Source of the DNA: Prochilodus magdalenae
Lineage: Eukaryota > Chordata > Actinopteri > Characiformes > Prochilodontidae
NCBI GenBank assembly: GCA_024036415.1
Contig: JAMWET010001910.1
Span: forward strand, 43,501-107,500
DNA: 64,000 nucleotides
Direction of reading: 5' to 3'
In this document: piece by piece, positions 23,801 to 35,142 of the stretch
Layout of the letters: every line of letters begins with the position of its first letter
Numbering within the stretch: the first letter of the stretch is position 1
Notes under the pieces: generated by a model
Seen by the model: the letters and a program-made list of their open reading frames with translations, nothing else
Told to the model about the DNA's origin: nothing
The model's database searches: none
Made by a program: the position numbers and the translations under genes

Positions 23801-26800
23801 TTGGGTGCAGGAGTGGGTACTTTAAGTGCATTGTTGTGCACTAGCAATGGAGTAGGACAACATTTCTGATTCACCCTAGCAAAGGGACGTACAAAAGTTC
23901 TAGCTTCGTACTAAACAAAATCAGAAATCACTTAGAAGCCTTAATGGAACATGGTGTGTTTAAATTGGTCTGTCAGCATACATCAGTAGAGTGTGTATAA
24001 AAATAAATGAATAACTGTTTATTAGAATCAAATATAAGTCGGCAAAATAAGTAACATATATTTACACAAATTCATCTTCGGTGAACCACCTTTGGGAAGA
24101 TAAAATGAGAAAAACATGTTTGGACAGTCAAATCTGTACACACTGTGAAAGTGCACCACATTACCTGTACATCATAATTAGACGTTCTACAGTAGCCTAG
24201 TGTCAATGACCTATATGCCTGACACATGACAATGTCATGCACGCCATGTGGTTGTGCTCATTACTGTAATCACCGCAATTTCTTTTTTTCTTTTAAATAG
24301 GGGAATTGGGGCAATGGTGATAAAGCACCAAACAACAAAGAACACAAAGACCCCATCCATGTAACAATCCACACTAATAAAGTTGGAACTGATATGTCTG
24401 CTGGTTCCTTATTTCATCAGTAGATGTCAGTAGGTGTAAAAAAAAATTAACAAATAAAACTGTAGTAATTTTTTTAAACTGAAATGACTACTTATCAAAG
24501 TAGATTAAAATATTTATTTACCCATGGCCATCATTGGTGGAGCACCTTTGGAGGGATAGAAATAGAAAGGAAACAATACAGATTTACAAATTAATACATA
24601 ATAAAGTAGTGCATAATTAATAAATATGTTTATAAAAGTAATTTATAATTTGCTGGTTCCTTATTTCATCAATTGATGTCAGTAGGTGTAAAAAAACTGT
24701 AGTTATTTTATGGCTTTAAACTAAAATGACTATTTATTAAAGTAGATTAAAATATGTATTTACCCATGGGCTGCATTGGTAGAGAAACTTAGGAAGGATA
24801 GAAATAGAAAGGGAAAAATACATATTTACAAATGTATACATAATAAAGTAATGCATAAGTAATAAATATGTTTAGTAAAGTAATTTAAAAAGTAATTAAA
24901 TCTTTTGTTTATATTGTTACATAATTAGTACTTCAAATTTTACTCCATTTAAATCAATGCAAAATAAGTGTTATTCGTTTACCTATTGGAGCACATTTGG
25001 TAGGATAAAAAAAGGGAAACAATTTACACATTTACAAATGTACACATAATTAAGAAAAGTATAAGTAATTATCTTCCTTAAATAAAAAATAAAAAAAACA
25101 TCAATCTGGCATTAATATTACAACAAAATTAGTACATACAAGTTTACTCCACTTAAAATCATAATAAAATCTGATACATACATAGTACATCCATAGGCGG
25201 CAGCGGATAAACTTTCATCACTTTGGAAAGATAAAAATATATATATTAAAAACTGGTGAGGCAGGGGGTTGACATTGTCACCTTCCAGCTTGGACATGTC
25301 TCAGTGAAATCGCCTTGGACAGCAGACATTAGGAATGAATTTAGAAATACTCAAATTCTTTTGTCCTGCATATCAGACCTACAGTACAAAACCTGGCTGC
25401 AACTTTCGACTCTAAGCTCTGTTTTAATCCTAAATGTAAACACTAAAGTAAAGTAAGTCACTAAAGTATATTTTGTATCATATCAAATCAGAAATAATGC
25501 TAAACTTGATCATGAATTTGCTACAAGCAGAGCTGGTTACAGTAATGCCCTTCTTACAGAGCTTCTTACAAACAGTGCCATCTTATCAGCAAAATCGCTG
25601 ATTTAACTATACAGGCTAAATGTATTTTTTAACTATAGATTGTGAAATTCACTTATTAGTTCTGGAAAGCACAGATGGCAGAGTGATGATCACACTGAAT
25701 ACTCTCTACTCGTTAAGACAATCTCAACTCTGAGCTGTTTTTAGGAAACTGTTAACTGACCAAACATTTTTTTGTTGTTAATCATAAACATATTTATCCT
25801 CTACATAGCTTTGCAGACTGAAACGCTTGCAGTACTGTGTTCAGTAATAAGGACATTTAGTAAGTAGTATTTTCTGCAACTTACTTCCCCCAGGGACAGT
25901 ACCATATGATATTTTCACTGGTCCACCAAAACCAAACATCCCTAAACAGGAGCACATAAAAACAAGACACCAAGTTCCCGATGTGTTGCACATGATGTGT
26001 TACTACTCAAAGCAAAAGCACAGTTATAGCAGATGATTTATATAAAGCAACACTGACCTGGTGCAGGGACTCTCCTCCTCAGCAGTGGTCCTTGCACAGC
26101 CTCTCCACTGCCCTTGTGAACAGCTATGAAGGCTGTGTGTGCACTGCCCACTCCAGCCTGCACACTGAGCTCCACCACTCTGGCCTTTAAAGCCTCTTTG
26201 TCAGCTCCCTCAATCTGCTCCTCCCGTTCCAGAGAGCGGATCAGAGAGCGGGCACCCAGTCTGTGGATGGAGAATCTGAACAGACAGGCAGTGTTTAAGT
26301 TGTATGAAGGTGATTAAGCTAAATGATTATATATGCTAACAGGGTCAGCTAATCTCACAAAGAAAACAGACTGTGCCAATGAGACCCACAAGGACCATGG
26401 GGCAGTGACTGCCTCCAGGGCTTCGCTACTGTTCCACAACAAGGCCACTTTATTATACCTGACATTTGATCCCAGTGGTCGAGATGCGGTTCAGGGTTAG
26501 TAGCGAAACAGAGAACTGCCTCTTGGCTCAGGTGTGCTGCCAAATAATGAGAGCTCGCTGATCCTGATTTGACTTTGAGAATGGAGGCACCAATAAAAGA
26601 AGCAAAGATAGAGAAAAAGAGAAAGCAGAACGAAAGAAAAGGGAAAGAAAAAGAGAGACGAGCAGCAGCAAGACTGATGAGCTGAAAAGCTTGTGGGCAC
26701 TAAGTTCCTTTTTAGTTGGGCATGTCGTTTGTGCTGGAGTCTTTTCTGGCTAACACGCCCATCTTTCCCCCAGGGTGCCACAGGCATTGCTACACAGGAA

Positions 26801-29800
26801 CTACAATTTGTGGTTATAAATTTTAGCTGTTCATCTGTGGTTTGACTACTTTATCTTTCGCTGGTGTATTTTCTTAACCTACCAGTAAAACATCACAGCA
26901 CCATCACAATCGTACCAGCCTGACACAATCATACCACCACAACACACACTACCAAGCTTTAATGTAGAAGTTAAACGCACCCAGCTCAGTTTGACTGCTG
27001 TAGTTATTCTTATTGTCAAGTCATAATATCAGCAGATGAAACTGTCTGAAGAGAAGAGGGGGATTACAGGGTGTATGTAAGTGAATGTTACCCAGTGTTC
27101 TCAGCAGGTCTGAGGGAGAAGCTGAGCGTGCTGGTGACTTCTTGATCTACTAGACGGTACTTTACTGTTACAGTCCCCTCAGAGTCTGCGCTCTGATTCT
27201 ACAGACAGAAAGAAAAGTCGCTGTGTCATTACAAATCATTCAGTCACAAAATAAAAAGACTCATGCCTGAAAGCTGAAACAGTGCGAAAACGTGTTTAAT
27301 AAAAGCTCTCACCTCTCCTTTCAGATGAGCGTAAATCAGTGCCCTTTGACCCTGGAACAGTGCAGTAATGGGCGGGCTCAGGCGGGTGGCGGACATGCCC
27401 ACTGGGACCTTCCATTCTTCACTAATATCCCCCACAGCTGGCTGTAGAGCATAGCGGAGAGACTGCATTACCTAGAAAGAGGAGAAAACGGAGTAAACAA
27501 TGTGGAAAACAATGTGAAAGGTGTAGAAGGAGAGTGATGAACGAGTTATAGGTGATGACAGAGAGGGAGAATAACACCTTTATGGTGAATTTAACTTGAT
27601 ACTGATAATTTTTTTACAGGAGTGAAACATAAGAGAAATGAATGAGCACTTACTGTAAGATATACCAACCATGAAGAAGTAAAGAGTTTGTTTATGGAAA
27701 TGTAAATATGAATTAGGGATTTAAAAAAAAATCACATAATGTTATTGGTACTATGTAAACCTCTCCCCACTGCTTGGCTTATGTATTTTACTTTGGGCTG
27801 CATGCGGTCGGTGCCTGTGATAAACTGGGCGTGGCCACATCCCTCCCGGGCCATTCCTGTGATGAGAGCAGTGCTGGCACCCTCACCAATCCCAAACGAG
27901 AAGCACCTGTTGAAACACCACCAGTTGAGTCATTTTTCAGGAGACTAAAAGGACTGATTTTACTGAAGCTGTGCTGTATTACTCGCACTATTACTTTTTA
28001 CACTAGTATGTATTTAAAACAATGTATTATAAATATCTCAAACATTTATCTATACGCCAAAGAGACAAGAAAATCACTACTACTGCTTGGAGGTACAAAG
28101 ACCTACTTGTAGTCATCAAATCCTTAAATCTGTCCTTTAAACAACTAGTCTGTGAACAGCTACATAAAGCACAGTTTCTCTAACAGACACTGCAATAGAA
28201 TATTTGTACTTGTAAAGTTCTGCTGAGTAGCTGAGGACCTATATGCACCATGTCACTCCAAGTTTGATTTGACACTTGATGGCTAACTGTAATATCAACA
28301 GCTTTGAATATTTAACCTTCTAGTTAAAAGTTTTCATGAGCTGAACTATACGTGCCTGTGGGAATCCGAGTTGTTTCTCACAAGGGCAAGAATGTCTTTG
28401 TTGTTCCACACCTCTCCATCAGTAAACATGAACAACTGCAGTAAAGAAAGATGGTAGAGAACTTTAAGGCCAGGCCATTCAGGGCAAAAATAATTATTAA
28501 AGATGAACTTCAATCTTTTTCAAAAAGTACAGCTGTAAAATCAGTTTTTTACACAGTGCTGTGTTAGTTGTTTGCCACACATGACTACAATATTTACTGT
28601 TATTTAGATAGATAAACAGATTGGATGCAAAATATGGGCCTTCTGGAGGTTTTACACATTTTCATTTGGAGAGAGGGGTTGTTTGTGCTGACAGACTGTG
28701 TACGGTGAAAAGTACACAGATACACAGATAAAGTCTAAATGAACTCCTGATGAACAGGTACCATTACCTGTCTGGGGTGGTTGGGGATGCACTGCTGACT
28801 GTAGATGTGTTGCAGAGGCTGCAGAATCTCAGTGCCACCCATGTTAGCATCCATCTCCTTTACTCTCTTCACAGCCTGGTCCATCGTCTCCTGAGTGTAT
28901 TCCACACTCTTCCTGGAGACAGCACACACACACGCACGCACACACACACACAAACACACAAACACACACACCAGAGCATTAAACCAGTTCGAGGCTCCTC
29001 ATTAAACTGAGGCTGTGGTATATATTCACTCACGGGAAGAAGGAGTCATAGTGTGATCCAAAGCTGTAGATGTTGAAGTAGCAGCCCAGAGGTAGACTCT
29101 TCAGCAGCAGGAGCAGAGTGTCCTAAAGACAAGTAAACGTTGATTATCTTGATGCCGTCTACTACTGTATATATTCATGTAACATTTGAAAATATATACT
29201 TTTCAAATATACCACATTCAAACCTCTCCTCAAGCAAGCATATATCATTTCATTACATTAAATCAGGGGTGCTTTTGTTGGAACTGAACAGATCTACATG
29301 AAAGGTGTATAGAAGAGAAATCTGGAAATAAACCTCAAAATATTTCAGGAATGTTTTTGTTTTACTGCATTAATGTATTGTACAGGGCTATATATTTTAA
29401 AGCTAGATTTTTGTGCAGTGTTTAATATATACATATTTTGCCTGGAAAGACAAATGACAAATTCTGTCAAATACAATGTTTTATAAGCAAGCAAATTTTT
29501 AAAAAAGCAGCACCCCAGTTCCATATACAAACCCAATTATTTAATAAAGGTGAGACAGAATGAAGAACAAATAAAAACAGAAATCAGTCATTTGTAGTTC
29601 AATTCAGTTTATATTTAAATGAAAACAGTACAACATGTTCCAAAAAGTTCCACAAAAAAGGAACGCTAAATAATATGTTATCAGTCAACACAGCATGGTT
29701 AGTAGCCTTGGCATCAGCGAACCCTGTTAGTGAAATCCACACCTTTTCTATGGACTCTTCATGTGTGCAGTTGACACCAGGATTTATTACCCTGTTTATT

Positions 29801-31856
29801 TTGAAAACTACCCAGACTTGTCTCCCTTTGGGACTCCAGGCCTTTTATACTCCAACTTTTACATCGGCGAAACAGGAGCACCTAAATGCATTATGTCACG
29901 TGATGATGCTGCGGATTTATGGGAAGTGTGTTCAGCTATTTGTGTCCTGGTCCAAGCCACATGCAGACAAAGCGATTTCTAAACAGCAGCTAACACACTG
30001 GACTACAGAAGCAATTGCTTTGGCTTACTCCAGCAAAGGTCTGACAGCTCAAGTTGGGGTACAAGCACGTTTAACAAGTGGGGTAGAAACCTCTTGGGCA
30101 GTTTGGAATCTGGATCCAGGACGTGTGCACAGCAGCGAGCTGGTCCTTGCCTCACACTTCCGTCAGATTCTAAAGCTGGACAAAACAGCACTGACACACA
30201 GCACAGCACGCATGTGGTGCTTAGTGCCAACTCTGGGAATGAGCAAACTCAGGGGACTTCGAAACATGTTTGTCTGGAAGTATGTGAGGTAGGATTTCCC
30301 ACAGTGAGACACCAAAACGAATACTGGAAAGAGAAATTAACGTCGTAACTCCGGTTTTATAATGGGTATGGTGTCACACAAGATCACCAAAAAAATCTTT
30401 CTTTAAGATCACATAGGAGTAAATGTGATTAAGCAGGATTAACTACATAAAGAAATGTATATAACTGCCATTAATCATTTAATCATTACACACACATGTT
30501 CAGTCTTACCCTGGCACTCTCGATGCGGGTCTGGGCATCTTTTCCATTATGCATGGGACATTGCATACTGCCAGATCTGTCCATCACGAACAGAAACTCA
30601 CCACAAGACGACACAGAGGACATCAGCGCTTCAGGGAACTCTGGGTACAAACTTAGCATGACCACAGGGTCTCCCATGAGAGATCCTAAAGGAAGAAGAA
30701 ATAAAAGAATGAGTAACAGAAAAAAAGTAAAATCATGAACCAAAAAAAATAGAAAGAAAGAAAGCGATTAAAAACACATGAGGACAGACTGTATATACAG
30801 ATGTGTAATCACCGCTGATGATGTAGCTGCTGATAAGAATATTCGATTTTGCTGAGATTTTTAACTTCTTCACAATCAACAAATACCAATGTCTTCTTTA
30901 GAACTCGAACATGCATAGCTGTCTTTTAACCTTTACAACTTCGGAACACTTTAAGCTGCTGACATCTTATCGAGTCATTGTGATTAATTCAACATCGAAA
31001 ATTCACAGATTTTAGCCTTTCTGTTTATCTCATTCATGTTATAACAAAGAGTCAAACAGCAGCATGGTTTACATATTAGAACACTCAGCATAACCCCTGC
31101 CCTCACTGACCAAGGTGGTTTCACCCACCTCTGACCATCCACCAGCCAGCAAACCAACTCCAAAATCCACTTACTAGCATTATAATATCTCTCTGCTTTT
31201 AACCTTCATATTATCCATAGAGGTTTACAATAGCATTTGGAGTCCAGAGAGATATCTTCCATTTCAGCCATGATCCAGAGAACAATCCAGCTCCAAAACC
31301 TGTCCAGCTGCACATGCTGGTTTAGACATTCCCCTCGTGTCTCAAACATTCTCTGACCGACTCTGACTTTGACTTCAGAGCTGATAGTTTTTGATAAAAA
31401 TTAGCCACATTCATGAAGACATCAAAACCCTGTTAGCATCTAGGTGTCAGATAATAGTATATAAGTAGCTCCAACAATCAATACCACAAAAATCTCACCA
31501 AATTATCCTGGAGTTAAATCATTGTCTCTTGCTGGATATATAAAATTTTGTTTTATATCTATTTTTTCTATATTTTTTCTCCTGTTCATGTTATTTTCAT
31601 TTCTGTCTTCTTAGCATTAATTCTTCTTCACAGGAGCCATAAAACACAAATCCTGATTCACCTGGCACAGTTAAACTATACGTTATTTTATTTATTTTTT
31701 TGTTTGTTTAATTGAAGTAACTGAAACTGTGTTTCTTTTACCTGGCTGTGCTGTAGACTCTCCTGCCTCCACTATAGCAGTGGGCTGGTGGGGATTCTGA
31801 TAATACAGAAACAGCTCCACATCTCTGTCAAACATATGACCTGCACACAGACTCAC

Positions 31857-31891
<35 letters not shown>

Positions 31892-34301
31892 CAAAATTAG
31901 ACAGAGTTACTAATATCAGACAGAGTAACACTGTGCAGATATCATAACTGTCCCTCTATATCTCCATGTAAACAAGACAGAACTTCTGTGTATATAAGTG
32001 TATATGTATATGTATATATGTATAAAATGACAAACTGATTTTCAAAAAGTCAGTTTGACATGTTTGACATGTCTGTGTTTCAGAAAGCTTGAAGAAGAAT
32101 CCTGAATTTGTGGCCTCTGTACATCAGGAAGTTATTAATACGCACATCTATATTTAAATATGAGTAAGCTACATGAGCTACATCATCTCCTCTGCTCTGA
32201 TCTACATTCTCTCTGTGTAAAGACACTCATACCTTTGCGTTTGTGTGGTCTGCGTTGAGGAACGTCAGAGGCTCAAGAGGACATTTGGACTCCACTTTAG
32301 TGATGGGGTTGGGAGAGGTCACATGGGCAGTAAGAGAGAGAGTGTAGGGAACACCTGCTGGTGTTGATGTTACCTCTGATGCTATGCCACTAGTTGTAGC
32401 TGAGAGAAAACCATAGGAACCAGAGACAAAAGTTCATTAAGCACAATTCCTTTTATACACACAGTCTAAGAAGTAAGTTCCATCATACAATCATTTTGTA
32501 CACGTATCTTTTAAAATATGAGCTTTAACTGAATAAAATAAGTGACCATAAAAGTGGAGGCATAGATTACACTGTATGTCTGTGTTCAGTGCTTAAAGCA
32601 CCAATCATGTCAAAATGAAATATTGGTCTGACCCTTACAGGACCAGATTGTTCACATTGGATTCAGACCCTCATCTTAAGTACTAATGAGCTTCTCTTTG
32701 GGCTCCAATATCATGTTTGTCATATCCTTCCATATTTAGGAGACTCTGGCTACATTTACATCCACTTTATTCTTTCTCCCTAATTTTATTATCTTAAACT
32801 TGTTTAATCTGACACACTGGAGTCACTTGCATTACTGGCTAATGTGTGGATAGGTGAATGATTACAGCATGTTCAGTCACATTGGGACAGAGTTTTGTTG
32901 GGCTATGTGCAGGTCAAGATTCTAAATTAGCCACTGTGAGTTGAACTCAGACAACATATTCAGGTATGATTCAGAGTTACAGACCTAATTAGAGCTATAA
33001 TTAGTAACAGGCCAGGTGTTGTGTTGTTCAGGGTGGTGTGCTTGTTCATGATGGAAAGGTGCAGGGTGTGTCCTTCAGTGAGATGAAGCAGTTTATTACC
33101 TGTTGGGGAGTAGCGGGGGTTCAGCACTGCAGGCAGGCAGAAGCGCAGGGCGTGGTCAGCCTGCACGGAAAGCTCGGTGACGTAGATGAAGGTGACAGCA
33201 GCACTCTGGCGTGGAGGCAGACTCCCCACACTCAGCCTGAACACATCAGCACTATCCTCACTCTCCTCCAACAGAAAGGCCTGATCTCCTGAAGCGATTG
33301 CATCGTCATACTCCTCCCGGGCCTGATACACACATATGTTAACAGGGCAGAAATTCAGAATGTGAACTGGGTTCATTTGAATCAGTTGGCAAACACATGT
33401 AATTAAAATAAAACAGAAAATGTATTTACTAAAATGAACTTTCAATGCGCGTTCTGTCTGTCAGATTGATGATATAGAGGTGAGTGATGATATTTCACTG
33501 TGTAACTGTGTTTGCTGTCATGTTGAAGCTTTTAAGTATTATCAACTATTAAGCAAGATAGTGAGGCTTCTATACACCTGTAGATTAAATACAGGCCAAG
33601 CTCATTATCAACAATAAAAACAATAAGAAACCCTTCTTAAAACATGAAAGGTCATGAAACAGAATGCCCACATTAGTATCTGGTGAGGCCAACATTCACC
33701 TGCAGTAGCACCACACATTTCATTTTTTCTGCAACTTTGAAACACAACCAAAAGTTTTCCGATTAGAGGTTTGCTCCTTTCTCACCTTCTCTTTCTCCTG
33801 CACCTTCGCCACTATCTCCTGGTCTCCAATCTTTGCACTGAAGTGGCAGAGAGCAACCTCTGCAGGCATGGGGAAGACAAACACGGCCTCCAGGGGGTTC
33901 TCTTCTTCGTTTACATAGTGCAGAGTGGAGCTCACTGTGGCTACATGCCCCTTCACCTGCAGATCCACCTCTATGCTTTTCAGAGGAACTGAGCAGGAAA
34001 CACAAAGCGGGTCTTGGTTAGCTGATTCAGACTCAAAAACCTGTCTGTGCTACCTTGCTAGCTACCTTTATGCCCTCGGCTTTTTTTTTTTTTTGCAGAA
34101 CTAACTTTTTCAATGCGCTTTAAATGATCCTTTAAAATGATGCAGCAGCTGAAACATTAAGATGATGGTACTGTTCACAAACAAATTCATCTTTGTCTCA
34201 ACTTTAACGTGTATTCTTTTAAAGAGGAAAGGGAAAAGCAGAAAGAAGGGGTTTCTATTACCTGGTTCATTTCTTGGTGTCAGTAAGCCACAGTTCACCA
34301 T
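20876..34301 (-). CDS. vwa5a: von Willebrand factor A domain-containing protein 5A, copy A
   Basis: Main exons: 34262-34301, 33786-33988, 33100-33322, 32233-32399, 31742-31856, 30510-30685, 29034-29122, 28768-28912, 28356-28435, 27792-27906, 27313-27471, 27092-27198, 26058-26275, 25885-25941, 21710-21960, 21119-21242 and 20876-20955, plus micro-exons 24764-24787, 24522-24545 and 24066-24089. Together they give about 806 residues; human VWA5A is 786. Residues 1 to about 140 form the VIT domain, starting MVNCGLLTPRNEP. The VWA domain follows, with MIDAS Asp285-x-Ser287-x-Ser289 in FVMDRSGSM, the MGGTEIL threonine and the MFTDGEV aspartate, so metal binding looks intact. The C-terminal part includes KGVWATVLALIWLH and ends GCQVKEEDLGF. 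The protein is a cytosolic VIT/VWA protein of poorly known function (BCSC-1/LOH11CR2A family). Intron 9 uses a GC donor. The copy lies next to hdac10, in the same orientation. Confidence 0.85.
20976..21021. repeat. (CAT/CAC)n microsatellite
   Basis: A trinucleotide run between the last two exons of vwa5a-A. The matching tract in copy B is at about 40516-40568. Confidence 0.9.
21874..21891 (-). other. 18-nt GT...TTTCTAG segment inside vwa5a-A exon 15
   Basis: On the minus strand this reads GTGTATGTGTGTTTCTAG. It starts with GT, ends in a good acceptor-like TTTCTAG, and its length is a multiple of three, so the frame is open with or without it. It is far too short for a normal vertebrate intron. 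I therefore model it as coding, but it may be a collapsed ancient intron. Confidence 0.4.
22500..23735. mobile_element. Copy-A-specific block, LTR-like at its left
   Basis: From about 22500 the text (GCTTCCGGGTTTCTCC..., a TATATAAACCCTCAG promoter-like phrase, CTCTCTGCTGGTTATCCCTGG) resembles an LTR of a fish retroelement. Copy B keeps only its first part (about 42022-42100) and then resumes at CTACTCTGTATATATGTGGC. Copy A therefore has about 1.1 kb that copy B lacks. No terminal repeat pair or coding domain was found, so the LTR call is tentative. Confidence 0.35.
24066..24089 (-). CDS. vwa5a: vwa5a-A micro-exon 3 (24 nt)
   Basis: Acceptor CCAAAG, donor GTAAAT, phase 1-1. It encodes approximately GGSPKMNL and joins exon 15 at ..DDYTLDD, the position of MDDYSL in human VWA5A. 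Confidence 0.6.
24522..24545 (-). CDS. vwa5a: vwa5a-A micro-exon 2 (24 nt)
   Basis: Acceptor CCAAAG, donor GTAAAT, phase 1-1. It encodes approximately GAPPMMAM and is nearly identical to copy B micro-exon 43059-43082. Confidence 0.65.
24764..24787 (-). CDS. vwa5a: vwa5a-A micro-exon 1 (24 nt)
   Basis: Flanked by CTAAG on the acceptor side and GTAAAT on the donor side, phase 1 to phase 1. It completes the codon from exon 14 and encodes approximately ISLPMQPM. It is a member of the repeated exon/intron unit array. Confidence 0.6.
28920..28971. repeat. (CA)n microsatellite next to vwa5a-A exon 8
   Basis: An imperfect CA run (with CGCA variants) only a few bases upstream of the exon 8 acceptor. 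On the transcribed strand it forms a GT-rich tract at the 3' splice site. Copy B has a longer version. Confidence 0.9.
29675..30300 (+). pseudogene. DIRS-like tyrosine recombinase fragment in vwa5a-A intron 6
   Basis: A plus-strand frame of 205 codons runs opposite to the host gene. It resembles the recombinase of fish DIRS/Ngaro-type retrotransposons: VALASANPVSEIHTFS, LFVSWSKPHADKAISKQ, LTHWTTEAIALAYSSKGL. The expected catalytic AHSTRG is ARLTSG here, so the His and Arg are lost. The Tyr expected just before the ..LD motif is also replaced (ILKLD). It is an inactive relic. A matching relic lies at the same place in copy B, so it was inserted before the duplication. Confidence 0.65.
31857..31889. 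repeat. (CA)n at vwa5a-A exon 5 acceptor
   Basis: A CA run abutting the exon 5 acceptor (GTGTGTAG on the transcribed strand), replacing a normal pyrimidine tract. Confidence 0.9.
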
Positions 34302-34700
34302 TTTGTCCTGTTACAGAGAGAAGTGTGGGCGTGACCTGAATTCCTGCAACAACCACAGTGTATCAGAGCAAGCTGAAGTTCAACATCCTGTACAGGAGAA
34401 TCAGACTGTTTGATGAACTATGAAGAGATAATCAGTCCTTACTGTCAATCTGTGAAGTCAGATCCCAAGTCAGAGTGAAAGTGAAAGTAGGCTCTCCTTG
34501 TGTTAAACGTCCCTATAACAACAACTGCAGTGAAGGTAAACTAAAGCTATGCAGCTCTAATACTTCCCAGCACACTGATTCAGCAGCTCACTGATAGAGA
34601 TGCGCAACGACACGAAAGATAACCACTGAAACAGAAAATACATACAAAAACAGACCGCAGGGCTGGATAACCCCCCCACTCTGGGGCGGAGCTCTTTATG
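34302..34700 (-). promoter_or_regulatory. vwa5a-A promoter/5' flank
   Basis: Upstream of the copy A ATG and alignable by eye with the copy B flank up to GGGGCGGAGCTCT (34682-34694), where the duplicated unit seems to end. It contains an ISRE-like motif at 34477-34486 and blocks shared with copy B such as CAGCTCTAATACT and TTCAGCAGCTCACTG. Confidence 0.55.
34477..34486 (-). promoter_or_regulatory. ISRE/IRF-like element, vwa5a-A
   Basis: The plus strand reads GAAAGTGAAA (TTTCACTTTC on the coding strand), an exact match to the GAAANNGAAA core bound by interferon regulatory factors, about 180 bases upstream of the ATG. Function is inferred from the motif only. Confidence 0.45.
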
Positions 34701-35142
34701 CATTCTGAGACAAAACTTTATTCAAAATAAAATGCAGATTAGAAATGGCAAATGTTGTATTAACAATTAGCGTTTCTAATAAGTGTGCATTATTGCAGAC
34801 ACAAATCAGATTTATATCCTAAATGTGAATTTGTATTTGCATTTGTGTAAATAAAATAGCAACAAAACAAGGCTGACCATAAGCATTGATCTTAAAGCTT
34901 TTGTGCTTCACAACTGTAGACTGACTGCAGTAACTGCTTTTGGCAGGCAAAACCGTTATAACACACTTGCTAACATACCAAAAGTCAGGGGATAGCAGTA
35001 CGGAAATGGATTATGAAGTACTGTTACCACAGCGGACAGCTTAATTAGGAACACCCACACCTGTAGTTGTTAGGTGTTATCTTGTGAGTAAGGTTGCATA
35101 CTGGTCAGCGTGCTGATGGCAAGACGATGTGAATAACTGTGT
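34701..35142. other. Spacer, no gene seen
   Basis: Non-coding DNA between the end of the copy A duplicated unit and a retroelement fragment. Nothing is recognised. Confidence 0.4.

Larger units (their letters stand above)
24050..25260 (-). repeat. Micro-exon/intron tandem array, copy A
   Basis: Units of about 210-245 bp repeat here. Each holds a short Pro/Met-rich exon and shared intron text such as ACATAATAAAGTA, GCATAAGTAATAAATATG and GTTCCTTATTTCATCA. Start-to-start spacing from 24522 to 24764 is 242 bp. Two further units at about 24982-24995 and 25192-25220 look dead. In the first the acceptor AG has become AT (CCAAATGTGCTCC); in the second the donor GT has become AT. Confidence 0.65.

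Noticed and set aside
24050..25260. Array of regularly spaced short repeats as CRISPR-like
   Set aside because: This is eukaryotic intron DNA; the repeated pieces are exon/intron units with splice sites, and the repeats are imperfect and long.
29675..30292. 205-codon plus-strand frame as a host gene
   Set aside because: It resembles a DIRS-like recombinase with broken catalytic residues, lies antisense in a vwa5a intron, and is truncated in the other copy.
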